Of a stretch of DNA of 64,000 bases, positions 24,435-35,990 are shown one piece after another. The stretch spans positions 26,489,734 through 26,553,733 of the forward strand of contig NC_030858.1 of the NCBI RefSeq assembly GCF_000208745.1, in the 5' to 3' direction. The first letter of the stretch is position 1, and each line of letters opens with the position of its first letter. A program made the translations under genes and the position numbers. The notes under the pieces were generated by a model, which ran no database searches, had not been told where the DNA came from, and worked only from the letters and a program-made list of their open reading frames with translations. Origin of the DNA: Theobroma cacao. Taxonomy: Eukaryota; Streptophyta; Magnoliopsida; Malvales; Malvaceae.

Positions 24435-26001
24435 CAACCCTAAACTTAAGATTTTGCTAGTCCTTGAGCAAAACATAAACTAAAATGCAATAACATAAAT
24501 GAAGAAAACAACTTAACTAGAAATAAATTGCACCAACTCATCAATCACCTTTAATATCCTCATAAGTTATTGCACAATTTCAATTTTAAGCAACAAATAA
24601 ATATTATTCAAGATCATGTTTCAATTCAAATGCAAGCTCATTATCAAGTAGATTTTTGTATGTGTGCACAATCTTTTCACCAAGAACATTATACAATCTG
24701 AATAAGTTTTTATGCATGCAAAATTCAAATTAGTATTTGAATTCGATAAGTTTGCTTGTTATCTCTCTCTCCACTAATGTAGACTAATACTAAATTAAGA
24801 ATCATTAGGTCCTTATTAAGCTTGTAATGTATGGCTAGGGTCAAGGTAGGATATGGGACATTACATAGCTCAAATCATCTTAAGTACATAGTCATTCTAG
24901 TACTTATAAAGAGCTTTCTTTTCCTTTACCAAATGCACCGCTTTTTCATCCATTTTTCTTTTGTTCAACACTTCATTCTTTTTATTCTTTTTCTTTCCTT
25001 TTCTTTTTTCTTTTTCTCAATATCACACCCCCAAACTTATTTCTTTTATTGGGTAGTGAGATGAATACAATCATGCATTTGAGCTTTTAATCACATTTCA
25101 TATTTACTACCTTTTTCACTATCTAGCTCATTACAATTCCTAAACTGACTTATGCACTTAGGAGTGAGGGATGTAGAAATTGAAACTTTTTATGCAAGGG
25201 TCTAGATTAATAATTAAGTGTTTAAACAAGGAAAAGCTTACATTAGGCTCAAAAGGGGATTCTAGGGATAAATATATAGCAAGGTGGCTTGAAAGGCTCA
25301 ATTGGTCTAAAAAAGGCTTAATTCATTTCCTTAACTACGTATAGCCTAAGATTTCCCCGAGAGAGAGAATTAAACAAATTTTAAAACTCAATACATAATT
25401 CAAAATTTCACATTCCCATAAATCTTCTCTAGATATGCACATTGAATCTAAGTAAAAGACATGGTGCTTAAATTGTAGAAATCTTATCCTAAACATAAAG
25501 CTTAGCATAAGAATTTACATATTACTCAAACTATATTCACATGTTTCAAAGAATATAGATAAGAATATAACTAGGTTCTCATGATTGGATAGATAAATTA
25601 CAAGAAATTGACGCAATTAAATCTAATTAAAGTTCGTAAAACATGTAACAAATTAAATGATGAACGACATAACTAAACTTAAGAGCTAAAACCATAAAGA
25701 AAACAAACCTTAAAAAAATTGAAAACTCCTCCCCCAAACTTACAAATAACATTTTCCCCAATGTTACTAAAAAGTAAGGAAAAGTAATACTCACATAGCT
25801 TGCTATCAACCTTTACTGGTCATCCTCCTCTTCATCTTCATTCTGGTCCTCCACTGTGGGAAAAACAGCCATATCCATGCAAACATGGTCAACATAAGCT
25901 CTCATCATTTGCTCTATTGATTACATACATGTCATGTGATGATCCATTCGAAATTTAATCCTTTCCATCCTCTAAGACATAAAAAAATGTTGAGAATGCC
26001 A
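24435..26001. other. Athila 3' non-coding region
   Basis: No protein domain was recognised. On the minus strand TTAAGTTTAGGGTTG abuts the LTR end and probably serves as the polypurine tract. CT-rich and AT-rich DNA fills the rest. Confidence 0.55.
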
Positions 26002-26888
26002 TTACAATGGTGGATGATGTAGAGACGATGAAGAATTTCCTTCAATAGCCCAATACTCACGAGCATAAAACCTTTGCATAATTCCTACATCCAAAGGAAC
26101 TTTAGGATGCAAAATTTCTTCACTTTTGTCCCAAATCATTCCCACTTTCTTACACAAGGCCATGATCAAGGATGGATACCAGAGTCTATCACAGGGTGAG
26201 CGAGCCAGTTGTGTGAATAATATTGTTGAACACCACTTGACCCACATTGATTGACATCCTAGAAACAATTGCATAGAGTAAAATGGCTCTATCCCTTGTC
26301 ACGTCACTAAAATGCTTCACAGGGAGTAATTTTGCCACCAAGAAATGATACCATAACTCATGTTCGTTCTTTCTAGCACTAGCTTTAAACGACAATGGTA
26401 CACCTTTATTCATTTTCCACTTTATGCCCTCATTAGAAAGCAACCCAATAACTTCATCTAAGACAACATTACTAGCCAAATATTGACCATACTTATCACT
26501 TTCAAAGTCAGGTAAATTATAAAATTGATTAATCGTCTGACTGTCAAAGCGTACTTGACATCCTCGGACAAAACTTGCCCATTCTTATGTTTAGAAGCAT
26601 TGGTATAAAATTCTTAAACAATAACTAATATTATCACCTTATGTTGCTTACAAAATTTCTCCCACTACTGCTCAATGTTAAGCCTATGAATAAAACCATA
26701 ATGGGTAGGATGAAGATCAATGCCTCATTCCGGAATAGGGACTTTTGCACATGGGATTGCAAATGCCTTATAGCCGCCTCAGCATAAACAAACTTAATCC
26801 GATCAAAGCGAAACACACTGCCATTATCTCTAGCTCTTTTCTTAGGCGTCATTAAACACTCAACCAATATGTAGCAATTTATACTCAA
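26002..26888 (-). pseudogene. Athila accessory ORF (plant transposon protein/ATHILA ORF-like)
   Basis: Located between integrase and the 3' LTR. Open stretches 26634-26888, 26189-26479 and 26002-26274 overlap in different phases, so frameshifts are present. Recognisable blocks are ELWYHFLVAKLLPVKHFSDV, DRAILLYAIVSRMSINVGQV and LWYPSLIMALCKKVG. These fit the pattern 'W-hF-aKLLP-h-S-VT-dRa-LLYAI--g--INvG--I' and 'fPsLIt-LC' of the plant transposon protein family. The function is unknown, and Athila ORFs in this position are sometimes called env-like. Confidence 0.62.
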
Positions 26889-27444
26889 GTGTCAACAAAA
26901 ATAGGCAGTAACTTTCTTTATTCAATCTATTAATATTCCACCAAAATCACTAGTGCACATATACTCCCACTATCATAAGTTACTATCAAGTATAGAATTT
27001 TTTTACTATTCACTACTTCCTGTCATCTAATCTTTTAAATAATCAATATATAAGCACTCAAAAAAAAGCACACATACTTCAATCTCAAATTAGGCATAAA
27101 CCCACTAATCAACAGCCATAAGTTTTTCCCCAATAGCTAAATCTAATAAAGAAGAAAAAACCTTCAAAAAACAAAAGCACTTACAAAAATTTTCTACACT
27201 CAAGATTGTTTGTTGATGTGTGGAAGAAAAATTTCTTGCTTCAAAGGACTGATTTGGTGCTAAAGTAGTGAATTTTGGGGGAGATTTTGAGTGGGTGGAA
27301 AGTAGAGAGAGAAAACATTGAGGTAGAGAAAGAAAGAAAACCAAGAAAGTGAAAGAGGGGAAGAAAAGAAGAGGGAAACAGGTTTTTAAAATATGAGAGA
27401 GGTTCGAGCTGGAGCCGCTGCGTTGGGTAAAGAACGCTACGGTG

Positions 27445-27475
27445 CCATTTTGATTATATATATATATATATATAA
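27445..27475. repeat. (TA)n microsatellite
   Basis: About 11 consecutive TA dinucleotides in the Athila 3' region, upstream of the accessory ORF. Confidence 0.85.
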
Positions 27476-27700
27476 CCACCTACAAAACAAAATAGAGAAA
27501 TAAAAGTTAAAATTTAGAAATAAAACATAAAATGTAAAATAAAATTACACGAAAAAATAAAGTCAAAATGACGTTAAATACAATAAAGAAAAGTGGACTA
27601 AGTTTTGAAAACTTGAGTTGCCTCCCAAGTAGTGCTTATTTATTGTTGTTAGCTAGACTCCCTTTTAAGCTCATTTGGGATCAAAAAGAATGATAAAGGA

Positions 27701-28000
27701 TCATTGACGATCAATATCACCTACCCAATAATGCCTTAATCGTTGCCAATTCACTTTGAATGTTTCATTTGTTGTACCATCCATTACCTCCACTGCACTA
27801 TGTGGAAACACCTTTGACACAATGAAGGGCCTCGACCATTGTGATTTCAACTTACCCAAAAATAGCTTTAAGCACGAGCTAAACAATAACACATGCAAGC
27901 CTGGCTCAAAATGACACAAAATCTTGCGATCATGCCATCTCTTTGTCTTTTCCTTGTAAATCTTGGCATTTTCATGCGCATCCAACCAAAATTTGTCCAT
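27701..28000 (-). pseudogene. Athila integrase C-terminal region
   Basis: The stretch has ENAKIYKEKTKRWHDRKIL, PGLHVLLFSSCLKLFLGKLK and SQWSRPFIVSKVFPHSAVEV, the conserved block after the Gypsy integrase core (LFPGKLKSRWSGPF-type). It is followed by FKVNWQRLRHYW, typically the end of the Athila polyprotein. The core lies upstream in a different frame. Confidence 0.88.
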
Positions 28001-28092
28001 CTCATTAAATTAAAGCAAATGCTTTTCATTAACTATTTCTAAGTCAAAGTTTAACTTTTCAACGGCCCAAAAGGCATTGTGCTCTAACTCAA

Positions 28093-28760
28093 CTAGAAGG
28101 TGACACACTTTTCCAAATACCAATTGATATGGGACATACCTGTTGAAGTTTTATAAGTACTCCTACAGGCCCAAAGTGAATCATCAAGTATACTAGCCCA
28201 ATCTTTCCTTGATGAAGATACCACTTTTTCAAAAATTCTCTTGATTTCCTGGTTTGACACCTTGACTTGTCCACTCGTCTGAGGGTGATAAGTTGTTGCC
28301 ACCTTATGTGTCACTCTATCCTTTGCAAGTAGAGTTTTAAAATATTTATTACAAAAGTGGCTACCTTCATCACTCACTATAGCCCTTGGTGTTCCAAATC
28401 TAGTTAAAATGTTTTTTTCCAAAACCTTCAACACAACCTTAGCATCATTCATAGGCAAAGCTGAAGCTTCCACCCATTTGGATACATAATCAACGGCCAC
28501 CAAGATGTAGCGATTGTTGAAAGAAGAAATGAATGGTCTTATGAAATCAATTCCCCAAACTTCAAAAATATCTACTTTAAGGATGTTATTGAGTGACATC
28601 TTATGTCTTATTGAAATGTTCCCCACACGTTGACACCTATTACAATGCAAACAAAATTATGAGCATCTTGATAAAGTGTAGGCCAATATAAACCTGATTG
28701 AAGAACTTTCGTTGCTGTTCATTTTCCTCCAAAATGGCCTCCATAATCTAAAGAATGACA
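28093..28760 (-). pseudogene. Athila integrase zinc region and catalytic core
   Basis: The N-terminal HHCC region is visible at about 28630-28770 (GGHFG, LYWPTLYQDAH, CNRCQR). The core (28093-28650) has WGIDFIRPF, DYVSKWVEA, TRFGTPRAIVSDEGSHFCNK and YHPQTSGQVKVSNQEIK. The first two catalytic aspartates are present. The third acidic residue, normally E in GQ-x-EVSN, is Lys (AAG, 28263-28261). A premature stop and frameshift follow. Confidence 0.88.
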
Positions 28761-29084
28761 GTTTCTCAAAACGCTTTCAACCTCCTCTTTTGGAATGCAT
28801 TTCCTCAAAATTCTATTTGCACATTGCATGAACAAAAGCGATTCGTCCCATATAAAAAATCTAAAATCATGAAGAAATTACTTTCTCTGATGGCTATTCA
28901 AATTAGGAGGGAGAAGTTTACTTACAATGTAATTTACATAGTTAGTGTACCAAGGTAATTTCTTTTGACTAACAAGTAATAATTGTTCATCAAGGAAAGT
29001 TTCATTAATTAAAGTTGAGTATTTACGTTGGTTGTCATTATCCAACCTTGATAGATGATTTGTTACTTAATTTTTCACACCTTT

Positions 29085-31991
29085 TGTCAAACTCTGTTCT
29101 ATAAAATAATTACGACGTCATTTACATGCTCAATAGAATGTTTGCATATTTAAGAAGTTCGAAAAATCGTTAAAAGACGATATTGCCCCTAATGGTACCA
29201 TTAAGTCGATTAAGCCTCGAACTAGTTCAAATAGGGATTTTAAGGTGAAATTTAAAATTTTACAGTCAAGGAATGACTTAAAATGGTGATTCAGAGTTCG
29301 AGGATCAATTTGGAGTCAAACCGCAATTTTCACTATCCATGGGTAAAATGGTAATTTTGCCACTTGAGGATAAAATTGGAATATTGGAAGAAATTTTTGA
29401 TCAAGATTGGTCACATTTGACTCATTGGAGTATAATTTGAGGTTGATAAGTGAAAAAGTTGTAATTTCGGTAGTTTTGGAGTATAGAGGCAAAATAGTAA
29501 TTTTACCGCCTTAGGGGCAAATCAGTAAATTTTCACCCCCGACACTTATCAAGACCAAGGGATTTTATTCATCATGGAAATGGATAAACATGAGAAACGT
29601 GTGGTGGAAAATTAAAGAATTAAAAGTCAAATATTTAAAATTTGAACCAATAAGAAAATGCCATGTGTCATGCTTTTATTATTTTATTATTTCTTTATAA
29701 AAAGGCATAAAAACCAGCCCATTTCTCCCATAGTGGTTGGCCAAACCAAAAGAGAAGAGAAACCAAGGAAGAACAAACCCTAGGTGGGGAAAATCAAAGA
29801 GAAAGTGTTGGAATTCAAGGATTTGATCAAGCAAAGGTAAAATTTCTTTGATTTTGCTAGTGATTTACCTTACCCATGCATTTCTCCTTAATTTCCATGG
29901 TTGGATTGTATGTTTTCATGGGGAAATCATGGCTGGCCGAATGGGTGTGGTGAGAGAAATGATGTTGAAATTGTTTGATTTTGAGTTATGTTGGTGTTTA
30001 GAGTTAGTTAAGCATGTTTAGAAACAAAACAATAAGAAAAGAATCTATTTTTCCCATGAACCTTCAATGGCTGAACCCTATGTGAAGTGTAGAAGTAATG
30101 AATTGATTTTGTGATCAAGTGAATTGGTTGAAAATTTGATGAAATGATGATTTATGGTGAGAAAATGGAATGGGAAAATTTTTAGTGATAGTTCACCACA
30201 ATGGCCGAAATTTTCAAGAAGAATTGTGAGGGTTGTTAGGCTGAATTTTAGATTATTGTAATTGTATTTAGTGAATTGAAATATTAGAAATGAAATGGAG
30301 CAATTTGGAGCCAAATCGGACACAATTGTCATTTAATTGGGTAATAGGCCGAATTAGGTCAGTACCGCATTTAAGCGGTAGTCGGATAAGTTGCATATCA
30401 TATCATGCATATACACCCAGCCTGAATTGATTTTATAATGGTCAAGCATTAATGTGGTGAATTATGTATTGTACATTGTGGATAGATGGTGAGCAAATTA
30501 CACTAGTAAAAGTACAGAGATTGTGCTTGAAGATTGGGATTAGGAGTACATTGACTCCTAGAACTGTGAGTAAACTTATTATCGTCTTAATTATCTAGAG
30601 TAGTTTTATACAATTGTGTGATTTTATAAAAAATGGGTTTAAATGGTAAATTGCTATGTTTTAGGAGAAATTGTGATTTTATAAATTTTCTGAAAAATTG
30701 AATATTGGTTTTGAAAATAGAGTAATTGGAGACTGCCTGCTTGTGTTATAAATTGTGTTTTAAATTATATGGCTTATAGCAATATGTGAGCATGAATGGC
30801 AAAGTCGGTATTTGTATCAAAATTATATATACTATGTATTCAGCCTTGAGAGGCTAGATTGCGATAAATTGCCATGTCATGTAGATAAAGATTTTATAAA
30901 TTAGGTGGTAGATAAAATAATCCATAATCCCTGCAGTGGAGGTTTTGTGGACCAGCCTAAGAGAGGGGGCACAGAATCAGATATACCTTACCTAGATCAG
31001 AGAGTCGTGTGAAGGGTTTCTCTAGACATAAAGTTTGAGTGCACTTCACGTGGACCACCGAGTAAGAGTGAGACTCAACCAACGCCAAGGCATGGCTAGA
31101 ATTTCGGATGTAAAGACATTTAATAGCCTTGGTGGTCTCGGTTAGATGCCTAGGCCAAGGCATTCCTGGGAATGATTTTTGGCAGGAGCCAAGTTTTGTG
31201 AGATATATAAGCCACGTTGATCAATTGAGTAAACTGAATATTCATGTTATGAAACATATATTGGAAAAGAATATTTTAATTCGTCTCCATTTACTCGCCT
31301 TTAGATAGTTTAGATGGTGTTTGTTTACTCACTGGGATTTTATAATTTCACCACCCCCATTTCCTCACATTTCAAACTTGGGGAATTCCACAGTTAGCTG
31401 ACTTTGACAAAGACCTTCATTTGGACTTGAATCGGCAAAAGCTGTAGGTTTTCAGCTTCTGATGCATTTTGGTTAGATGTGGGCCCACATGTCGCTGTAA
31501 AAGTAATTTTATGCTTTGGTTATTTGCTTTATAGTATGTATGAATATAATTAACTTTTACGCTATAAGAATTATTTACTGATAGCTTTATAAAAATTATT
31601 TTACAAGAAAATAGTTTATTTTATTGAATATTTTTATTATACTCAAATGATCAATTTTCACTTCAAATGAATGTTTTAGATACTTAATTTGTTTTTAAAT
31701 CACTAAATATATATTTTCTGCTTACCTACTACATTTTTAGCAAGTTTTGAGATTTTCGACGAAAAATGACGAAAATGCCCTTGTGAGCCAAAAAACAATC
31801 TGTTATGTTCTGATTTGAAAATGACTTGTAATCCTTCGAATTATGATATTTGATAACTATTGCTCACTGGGGAAGTACGAAAGCTGATACGAGAGTCTTG
31901 CGAGGTTTAGATCGGCATTTGGGGTGAAGAATGTTTGTAGAGGCTTCGCGGCGGTTGTCATGGGCCCAATGGGGAGTTCTGGGTTGTGACA
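29085..31991 (+). repeat. Solo LTR of the 10-kb LARD family
   Basis: This 2907-bp LTR starts TGTCAAACTC and ends GGGTTGTGACA, flanked by a perfect CCTTT duplication (29080-29084, 31992-31996). It is the reverse orientation of the LTRs at 3836-13845 and shares their blocks (GGTACCATT-like segment, AAAACCCTAG leader-like segment, ATTTTACTCACTGGGATT block). It sits between the RNase H and integrase parts of the Athila pol, so it is younger than that element. Confidence 0.87.
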
Positions 31992-31996
31992 CCTTT

Positions 31997-32626
31997 TTTA
32001 TCTCTGATTTCGAGATCTAATTCTTGAAGCAATAGAATCCATCATATCAATCTTGGCTTGGCATCTTTCTTACCAATCAAGTACTTAATTGTAGCATGGT
32101 TAATGTAGACAATAGCTTTAGTGCCAACTAAGTATGCACGAAACTTATCAAATGCATAAATAAAAGCTAATAATTCTTTTTCAGTGGTAGTATAATGCAT
32201 CTAAGTTTCAGTCAATGTCTTACTAGCATAATATATATAATGAAATTTTTTTCCTTTTCTCTGACCTAACACTGCACCTATAGCATAGTCACGAGCATCA
32301 CACATAAGCTCAAATGGAAGCGTCCAATTAGGAACTATAATGATGGGTACAGATACTAATTTCTTTTTCAATTCTACAAATGTTGTATGACATACATCAT
32401 CAAACTTAAAGGAATCATCCATTTCCAACAAGTTACACAAAGGTTTGGAAATTTTGGCAATGTCTTTGATAAACCTCCTGTCAAAACCTACATGACTAAG
32501 AAAACTTCTAATACCTTTTATCGAAGAAGGTGACTGAAGTTTCTCAATTGTCTCTATCTTGGCTTTGGCTACGTTTAATCCTTTGCTTGAAACCTTATGA
32601 CCAAGGACAATGCCTTCTTGCACCAT
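31997..32626 (-). pseudogene. Athila RT thumb and RNase H
   Basis: The open stretch 32201-32626 has GIVLGHKVSSKGLNVAKAKI, SIKGIRSFLSHVGFDRRFIK, DIAKISKPLCNLL and CDARDYAIGAVLGQR (RNase H first Asp). Downstream, RNase H continues to about 32000 in broken frames, ending near the block for [10 protein letters not shown] and RWILLLQ. The LTR insertion at 31991/31997 follows. Confidence 0.88.
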
Positions 32627-33479
32627 GAAGTAGCCTCTATCCTAATTCAACATAAGGGTCATTTCTTCACACCTTCTCAATACCTTGTCAAGATTCAACA
32701 AACACTCATCAAAATTGTTACAAAACACAAAGAAATAATCCATAAATACCTCCAAGATCTATTCCACCATATCAAAGAAGATGGCCATCATGCATCTTTG
32801 AGAAGTTGCTAAAGCATTGCATAGTCCAAATGGCATACTTTTGAAGGCGAAAGTACCATAACGGCATGTAAAGGTGGTCTTTTCTTAATCCTCCAAAACT
32901 ATAACAATCTGATTGTATCTTGAACACCAAAAAAAAAATAATAATAAAACTCCTTGCCAACCAACCTATCTAACATGTGACCAATAAATGGCAAAGGAAA
33001 ATGATTTTTTCTCGTGGCCTTATTAAGCTTCCGATAGTCCATATACACTTTCCATCTAGTCATTGTCCTTTGAGGAATGAGTTCATTGTTCTCATTTTCT
33101 ACCACAGTCATCCCACCTTTTTTCGAAACACATTGAACCAGATTTACCCATGCACTATCTGATATAAGATAAATGATGCCAACATCCAACCATTTGAAGA
33201 TCTCTTTCTTCACCACCTCTTTAATAATCGGATTGAGTCTTTTATTGTGCTCAATGGTGGCTATGTGATCTCCAACAGAATCTTATGCATACATATCAAA
33301 AGACTAATTCCCTTTATGTTTGCAGTTGTCCATCCCAATGCTTTCTTGTGCTCTTTTAAACCTTTCAAAAACTTAACTTCCTGCATGTTAGTAAGAATAG
33401 AAGAAATAATCACAATAAGAGTAAAAGAGTTAACATGATATGCATACCTTAAGTGATTTGGCAAAAGTTTAAGTTCCAA
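32627..33479 (-). pseudogene. Athila reverse transcriptase
   Basis: Segments at 32899-33216 include DSAWVNLVQCVSKKGGMTVV, MDYRKLNKATRKNHFPLPFI and DRLVGKEFYY. The catalytic box near 32735-32743 reads FMDY instead of FMDD, with the second Asp codon as TAT (32737-32735). The segment 33261-33479 (ELKLLPNHLRYAY, HKKALGWTTANIKGIS) links protease to RT. Frames are broken at several points. Confidence 0.87.
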
Positions 33480-33492
33480 CTTAGGTGGCTCT

Positions 33493-34314
33493 TCAATAGA
33501 TGGCTTTTGTTGATGAAGATGAAAAAGATAAGAAATCTAGTGTCTCAAATTGTGTTCTCAAGGCACGGGATAGGTCATCCAATAAATTTACACATTCAAT
33601 GACATCATCATCAAGTTTCTCAGAATCAGTTACTAAGGAAGCTTTAAGAGGGTCATTAGGGTGGTTTTCCCTAAGCACTCTACTTGTGACTTTATCAACT
33701 ACACTTACTACAAAACACTCATCATGATCATTATGAAACTTCAAAGCTTTAAAAATATTGAAAGTTACCTCTTGATCTTGCACTCTCAAGGTAAGCTCTC
33801 TTTTCTCCACATCAATAAGTGCTCTAGCAGTGCGTAAGAAAGGTCTCTTGAGGATAATTGGGACTTCTCTATCCTCCTCCATATTGAGAACAATGAAATC
33901 AGTCAGAAAGATAAACTTGTCAACTTTCACTAGCACATCTTCAACAATACCTCTCGGATATGTGAGAGTTCAATTAGTAAGTTGTAAAGTTACAGTGGTA
34001 GGCTTAATATGCCCTAAACCCAATTTATTGTAGATAAACAAAGGCATCAAATTAATACTAGCTCCCATATCACTCAAAGCATTGGCAAAAAATAATGCAA
34101 CAATAGTGCATGGAATAGTAAAGCTACCAAGATTCTTAAGCTTAAAAGAAAGCTTGTTTTGAATAATTGCACTGCACACCTTAGTGAGTGCCACTGTCTC
34201 AAACTCACCCAGCCTTTTTTTCTTAGACAAGATATCTTTTAGAAATTTTGCATACAAAGGCATTTGCTCTAAAGCCTCTACACAAGGAATATTGATGTGA
34301 AGCTTTGCAAACAT
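33493..34314 (-). pseudogene. Athila protease region
   Basis: Two open stretches (33970-34314 and 33493-33936). The first has LGSFTIPCTI and ANALSDMGASINLMPLFIY; the D-x-GAS motif (DMGAS) is the retropepsin-like active site in Athila polyproteins. The second has VPIILKRPFLRTARALIDVE, the usual GRPFL-A-a-iDv block that follows. The flank at 33940-33970 is shifted. Confidence 0.83.
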
Positions 34315-34889
34315 CTCTATAAATTTCTAAAACTGGCTTTTGTTTCTTGAAGTGTTAAGGAAAAGGTGATGGTGGTAGAGTTGCCTTTACTTCCTTTTCT
34401 TGACGTTGCTCACTATAACTTGCAATCTGTGTCTCACTCTCAATTGTTTTACCTTTTTGTTCAACTTGCTTTGAGTTGCTTTCAACTTCCTTACCACTTC
34501 TTAAGGTGATGGTTTTGACATGTTCCTTACTTTCTTTCTTTGAATTTGCCTCTGTATCACTAAGTAAGGTCCCATAGGCTCTATTCTTTATCGTGTTGGC
34601 GAGTTAACCTACTTGGGTTTCAAAGTTCCTTAACGAGGCGACCTAACTATATATAAAGGAGTCGATCATGGCCATGTACTGCATCATCAATTCCTCCATA
34701 GATGGTTTCTTTTATGGAATTGGAGCTTTTTCTTGTTGTTGGAATCCAAGACGATTATTCAGTCTTAGAGCTATAGATGATCCTTGATTATTACCCCAAG
34801 AGAAGTTTGGATGGTTCCTCCACCCAAGGTTATAAGTGTTGGAGTAAAGGTCGTTCTGTTGTCTATTCCTCACAAACTAAACTATCTCT

Positions 34890-35539
34890 GTGCTACTTGG
34901 ACACTTATTACTAGCATGCCCATCTCCACAATACTTACAAACTACAAAAGGAATATGAATTGAGTTAGCACCAAATGAATCAAGTTGTTTTGTTAGAGCT
35001 ACTTCTTATGCTATTAATGTTGAAATGGTGTCCAACTCATGAATTCTAGCTACTCTCCTATGCATTGATTGTTCTAATGGCCACTGGTAATTGTTCGATG
35101 GCATCTCCTCCAACAAGTCGTATGCCTCATCAATTGACTTTGCCATGAAAGCTCTTCTCGCAGCAGCATCAATAGTGGTTCACACCTGACCACTCAATCC
35201 ATTATAGAACATTTGCACTTGAACCACTTTGGAATACCATGATGAAGGCAACGCCTATATAGATTTTTGTATCTCTCACCAGGTGTCATACAACGATTTC
35301 GCATTTAACTGCATGAATGATGTGATATCATTCCTTATCTTTGCTATCTTGTCTAGAGGAAAGAATTTGGTAAGGAACTTCTGATCAAGGTCATCCCTTG
35401 TTGTAATGGATCCAGTATGAAGTGAATTTAGCCACACTTTTGCTTTATCCCTCAATGAAAAAGGGAAAAGTCTTAAATGAATCACATCATCTATGACTTT
35501 ATTGTGTTTAAAGGTGTCACATATCTCTAGAAAGTTCAA
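34890..35539 (-). pseudogene. Athila gag with CCHC zinc knuckle
   Basis: The stretch 35276-35539 matches Retrotrans_gag: HLRLFPFSLRDKAKVWLNSL, DDLDQKFLTKFFP and KIRNDITSFMQ. Downstream, in shifted frames, a knuckle of C-x2-C-G-x-G-H-A-x4-C form lies at about 34893-34935. The region 34320-34890 is a low-complexity linker with several stops. Confidence 0.82.
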
Positions 35540-35968
35540 GATGTGGGCATTTAGATCATCATTTGGAAGACCTCCAAATTGGACCGAAGTCTAGATCTTG
35601 GTGATGATGGCCAACTTAATTTCAAAATTGTTGGTTTAAATAATTAGCTTATGAATGCTTGAAGGAAACATTTGTACCAATGTAACAACATAATCCCTTA
35701 AGCAACAATTCTCTTCCACTACTCTTTCTTGGATTTGTTGCTCACCTTGTCAATCAGCTATTATATCAGCTTGAGCAAAACCTTGTTGATTTTCTCATCT
35801 CATTCTTCTAAATATTTTCTCAATCTCTAGATCACAAGATACAATCTCCAAACTTTTTGCTCTTCTCATACAATGATGGAACAAACCTATAAAAGAAAGA
35901 AATAAAAACTCGAATTAAGACAAATTTGTGAATATTAATATTAGCAAAATAAATACAAAACACAAATT

Positions 35969-35984
35969 CCCAACATTGGTGCCA
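35969..35984 (-). other. Athila primer-binding site
   Basis: The minus strand reads TGGCACCAATGTTGGG, resembling the TGGCGCCGTTGCCGGG primer site of Athila/Tat elements with several transition-type changes. It starts 6 nt from the LTR boundary at 35991. Confidence 0.65.
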
Positions 35985-35990
35985 AAAACT

